Assembly (NCBI GenBank): GCA_964023205.1
Contig: OZ026843.1
Location: 10,025,093 to 10,089,092 of the forward strand
DNA: 64,000 nt
Direction: 5' to 3'
Source: Lutraria lutraria
Taxonomy: Eukaryota; Mollusca; Bivalvia; Venerida; Mactridae
Below the pieces are notes generated by a model. That model worked only from the letters and a program-made list of their open reading frames with translations. It was not told where the DNA came from and searched no databases. Both the position numbers and the translations under genes were made by a program. Below are positions 60,103-64,000 of this stretch, piece by piece; the stretch's first letter is position 1, and each line of letters opens with the position of its first letter.

Positions 60103-62270
60103 TATGTTTATTCTGTATTTAATCGGTACAAACAATTAACATTACGTAAGGAGTATACTATTGATATATAGTCATCAATAGAATAGCATAGTATTCACTT
60201 TGTAACATGTGACGAATGTAACAAAAAACAAAAACATAAGAGAGAAATCAAAGACGTTTCATAAGTAAACATTGATTTAGTGATTCATCTATGGATTCCA
60301 GGAATTAAGTCACACGAAAGGTATGTCTGTGAGCCCATCCACATTATCAGATGTCGATTTTATTGTTAATCCCAGAGTCCATAATAAAACGTTTTTCCAA
60401 AAGAAAAAAGCCATTGGTACTAATGCATACATTCAAACGCTTTCACTAATGTCTGAATAAAACGCTTCGCAACTGTATAAAAGCTGATATTTAAAAGTCT
60501 AGCTTTGTAAGGACATTTAATTGTCTCAAATAACATTTGACAATGGTTACTAATACTACATTGGTTCCACGGGGACATAGCCTTAACTGAATTTGCGTAC
60601 AAAGATGAGTGAATTTGTAAATCTATTTAATATTTTATGATGCTGGTAATGTTAACTACCGATTTAAAATAGTACACGTGATTCGAAGCCAGTACAACAT
60701 GACGACTATACATATCTATCTTTGTTTCATTCTTGTAAGGATGATATTTAAACAATAAGAGTTGCATCGTGTTTTTTTAAGATAACTTTACATTAAGTTT
60801 AAATGTGAAAAGCCTCGATCAACAATATTGTCCCAAGCTACAAAACAGCGTTTAAAGGCCAGTTACATAATGCTGTATGGTCAAGACCACCCTTAAAACA
60901 TTTTTACATTACATACTCACCACAAAACGGCCCTACCCAAAACTATTTGCTCAAATGGTTTTTTTTTTCAATATACAATTGTATAAGAAACATTTTTACA
61001 CTGGGTATTTTGTGGTTCAATTGAAAAAAGTATTTCTGGGTAGGGATATCCCAAACAAAAGAAAATTAAGGATGGCGTAATTGTGGGCTATAGTAATGTT
61101 TTCAAAACAATCCAATATGGAGACGAAGCTATATAGCTTCAGCGTCAGAATTATGACCTGTCTCGGTTATATGATAGTAGTCAAATGTCATCATCAATAA
61201 TGTATTCATAAATAATGTATTCATAAAAGCATGGTCTAGATGTAATGTTCAAATATTTACAATATTATACTCGCACGACCCTTCATAAAATACTTACACC
61301 AAAGGAATGCTTAAAAGACAGTAATTTTATCCTGCTTTTAAATTGTAAAAAAAACTTCAATTTAGCACATTTTGAATATACACATGCATCATATTCTGGA
61401 AAAAAAAGACTATGATATTCATACACTTTTTATCATGATTTATTTTCAAATATCATTCTTCATTATTGACATATAATTAAGACCATTTTATGCGAATTCA
61501 TAAACTTTAATGGCCTTACCGTCCTGTACATAGAGAGTATACATGATGTCCGAACAAAAATAGCTTCTAACTTGTAGAGGGAATGACTTAATAAGGAAGA
61601 AATGTAACCTGATTCCTTGTGCTTCATATTTATTTGAAGTATTTACGTGCATTTACCGGATTAGTTATTCTAATTGTAAATAAAAATGCACATCGCTGAC
61701 ATAATGCATGTTTATAGCACGTGTGTTACGGCAACAAGTATGTCAGTCACCTTGTATACATTTATGTTTTATACTCGTATGTGAGCCATATTGACTTCCT
61801 CTACATTTCAAATACGAAGTCTTATTCCCCTAAAAGTAAATATTTGATTATTTCATTTGTTCATAATGTGGTAAAATAGAGAAAAAATGTCAGAATTGTA
61901 TTTTTTTATACTTGGATCCAGCGTCTGTAAAACTATTCTAATTTCAAAATGACATTAAAATAAAACAGATACATTTAATGCTCGGCAAAAATAGACAGAA
62001 AAGTAGACACATTGGCTGATTCCTGTGTAAAATTTTAACACAGCACAGAAATCAGTAATTTTATTAGAATGATTCTGTTACGTGTCACGTAAGACATCAT
62101 TCGATCATCACAGGATATTCGTGTCATCCAAAATATGATAGCAGACCTCAAAACACTGCTTTTGATGACATGTGTTTTATCAATTAATGTGTGATACACG
62201 ACAAGGCATGTCAGTCTGACAGATCTCATTTTAATATCAACAGTAGCTGTATATGGTTACGTTATCAGAG
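60103..62270. other. No gene seen
   Basis: AT-rich. A weak hairpin of about 145 bp (60900-61045) pairs 'accacaaaac' and 'ccctaccca' with 'ttttgtggt' and 'tgggtaggg' and may be another short element. No splice-supported exon was accepted. Confidence 0.4.
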
Positions 62271-62560
62271 TATTTGCCCCCCACCCAATGTTTATTTTTC
62301 AAGTATTGTAATATCTTAATATATTTTCATTGGGGGGGGGGGGGGGGGGCAAATGTCCACTTGAAACATGAGCGTTGGGGGCAAATGTCCACTTAGAATT
62401 AAGTACTGGGGGCAAATGTCCACTTAGAAATAAGCACTGGGGGGGGGGGGGGGGGCAAATGTCCTACCATCCATTTCTACTTGGGGCAAATGTCCACATG
62501 ACCATTTTTTTATTGGGGGGGGGGGGGGGGGGGGGCAAATGTCCGAGGGCAAATGTCCGT
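62270..62560 (+). repeat. Long G-tracts interspersed with a CAAATGTCC motif
   Basis: Three uninterrupted G runs of about 18, 17 and 21 bases lie at 62332-62349, 62439-62455 and 62515-62535. CAAATGTCC follows G tracts seven times in about 210 bp. The left side carries the reverse form 'tttgccccccaccca' at about 62273. The plus strand should form G-quadruplexes readily. Exact G-run lengths may be sequencing-sensitive. Confidence 0.85.
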
Positions 62561-63308
62561 ATCCCCAAATGATTCAAATTATTTCTTTCGTGCATTTAAA
62601 ACTGTGTTGTTACTAACCATTTCTGGAAACTGAACGATAATTCAGCTTTCCTTAGTCGTCATTCGCTCTGTGGGCATGAATTTTGATGCGGGCCGAATAG
62701 CTACGTTTTTCTAAATTAGTCCCCGTTACCCCTTGTAGTGCATGTTTATGTACGTTTAGTATCCATGAGTCCTCTCGATGCCTGATTATTTTCTAATGCG
62801 TAATCTGTCTTTTTTGTATAGCTAGGTCAACCCTCTAAATTCCACTGTAATAGTTTGTGCGTGTGGAGAAGCATTTCATCAATTGGTACATCTGTTAAGC
62901 ACATCTTTAAGGTCCCATTTTAACCTTCTATACATTTACCATAAATAGAGTTTGCGTGGCTATTTTGATCTCCAACAAAACAGACAGTAAGAGTTAATTA
63001 TTTAAGCGTTCTGTAAAGATCAAACTACACCATCAGATCTGGAAGTTACTCCGATAACAATCTTTTGTTTCCCGGGCTTGTCATCTCAGGATTCATTCGT
63101 AAACACAATCGTTCTTTAAAATTATTTAATACTCGTGTAGCCCCTTTATAAATGGATGAGACGGAGTTATGTAAGTAGCCAACAAAAATGGTTGTTTTGG
63201 GCTAAGATAAATTATTACGACGTGGTCACTTTCAATCATTATGAGAATACACATGGCTGTCGTTTTGCTCGTTCAATATTTCAAATTCTTCTAGTTAACT
63301 TTTATATA
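62561..63308. other. No gene seen
   Basis: Unremarkable AT-rich sequence. A short acceptor-bounded open stretch near 62822 was not accepted as an exon. Confidence 0.4.
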
Positions 63309-63484
63309 CAGTGCAACTTCTCCAAAGCAGCTCCCTTTAGTAGTAGCAAAATTATACTGTTGTAGAGAGGTTATTGCTCTAGAAAGGTTAAATTAATAGT
63401 TAAATCATGCAGTCGGGGAAAAAATATGCTGTTGTTGTAGATAGGTTGTTGCTCAAGAGAGGGCCGCTCTGGAGAGGTTGTACT
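63309..63484. mobile_element. Short hairpin MITE, family D
   Basis: Left terminus CAGTGCAACTTCTCC and right terminus GGAGAGGTTGTACT, with TA on the left and a mutated right flank. The interior is shared with 59930-60102. Confidence 0.7.
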
Positions 63485-63895
63485 AAATATTTTTATGAGA
63501 GAGAAAGCCAACAAACGTTGTGTTTATATACTTATATAAGTGTCATTGGTTTCAGAAATAAAAAATAAAGCACACACGTTGGTATTTAAGTTGTTCATGA
63601 AAAAATAACACTTACTCGTGACACAAGCTACAAAATGTTTAAGTTTTAAATCACTGTTTCAGTGTTCATACGTTAATTTCACCTCATAACGTACTTTTCT
63701 TCGTATGATGCAAATAATAAATATATATTGTTTATGCGAATGTGAAAATTGCAATAATGATCAGATAGATACATAATAATCATACAAAAATATCACACAA
63801 CGTCAGCCATATTATGTCAGTATTTCTAGAAATAAGCTCAGACGAATACTTGTCTTGTATCTTATAATATATCAGACTTTTCTAAAATTTTACAG

Positions 63896-63983
63896 CACGA
63901 ACTATTTACACATCTTAAGAAAAGAATGTGGACACAAACGATGTAGATGGCGTTATTTTCGGCATCCGATCCAGTCGATGTCC
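63896..63983 (+). CDS. Candidate internal exon of an unidentified gene
   Basis: A good acceptor ('tctaaaattttacag') and a consensus donor ('tcc|gtaagt') bracket 88 bases. Only one frame is open, giving 29 residues including RKECGHKRCRWRYFRHP. The exon would start after a phase-2 intron and end in phase 0. No partner exon with a matching phase was convincingly found upstream, and the window ends 17 bases later. The family is not recognised. Confidence 0.3.
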
Positions 63984-64000
63984 GTAAGTCCATTTTTATG

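Noticed and set aside
62822..62881. Acceptor-bounded open stretch reading LGQPSKFHCNSLCVWRS
   Set aside because: The donor is weak, no adjoining exon of matching phase exists, and no recognisable domain is present.

Overview
The window looks like nuclear DNA from a marine lophotrochozoan animal, most likely a bivalve mollusc (inference). The grounds are AT-rich sequence, GT-AG introns of 0.3-5 kb, several tRNA-derived SINE families, short hairpin DNA transposons, Penelope-like and LINE relics, and animal extracellular domain types. No bacterial, organellar or viral gene content was seen. Gene models were built by hand from open frames, splice sites and matching intron phases, without homology searches.

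Layout. 1-6.3 kb (+): the last two exons and 3' UTR of a coiled-coil protein with a very acidic tail. 11.66-23.65 kb (+): a complete eight-exon gene for a 349-residue secreted protein with a signal peptide, an ShKT domain, a ten-cysteine Ly6/uPAR (LU) domain and a von Willebrand factor A domain. Its first intron holds a 2.3 kb satellite of 59-bp units. Its second intron holds a 1566-bp fold-back transposon with an exact 8-bp target duplication. 26.0-27.7 kb (-): a three-exon claudin/PMP22-like four-helix membrane protein. 30.1-33.7 kb and 38.9-42.2 kb (-): two tandemly duplicated genes for secreted lipocalins with a Gly/His-rich tail. They share exon structure, phases, intron sequence and TATA-box promoters. 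Between them lie a LINE reverse-transcriptase relic and a Penelope-like relic, the second itself hit by a hairpin transposon. 45.4-49.3 kb (+): a small type I membrane protein with a Gln/Gly/Tyr-rich tail and a PPxY motif. 49.3-64 kb is mostly repeats, with weak evidence for a minus-strand 3' gene end near 57.6-58.0 kb and a plus-strand exon at 63.9 kb.

From 11 to 42 kb the locus encodes secreted or junctional proteins: a multidomain matrix-type protein, a claudin-like protein and two lipocalins with possible metal-binding tails. This would suit an epithelial secretion locus (mantle, byssus gland or gut), but that is inference. The duplicated lipocalin segment gives a before/after record of mobile insertions, because one copy keeps the empty site for a SINE present in the other and an unexpanded form of a 38-bp array.
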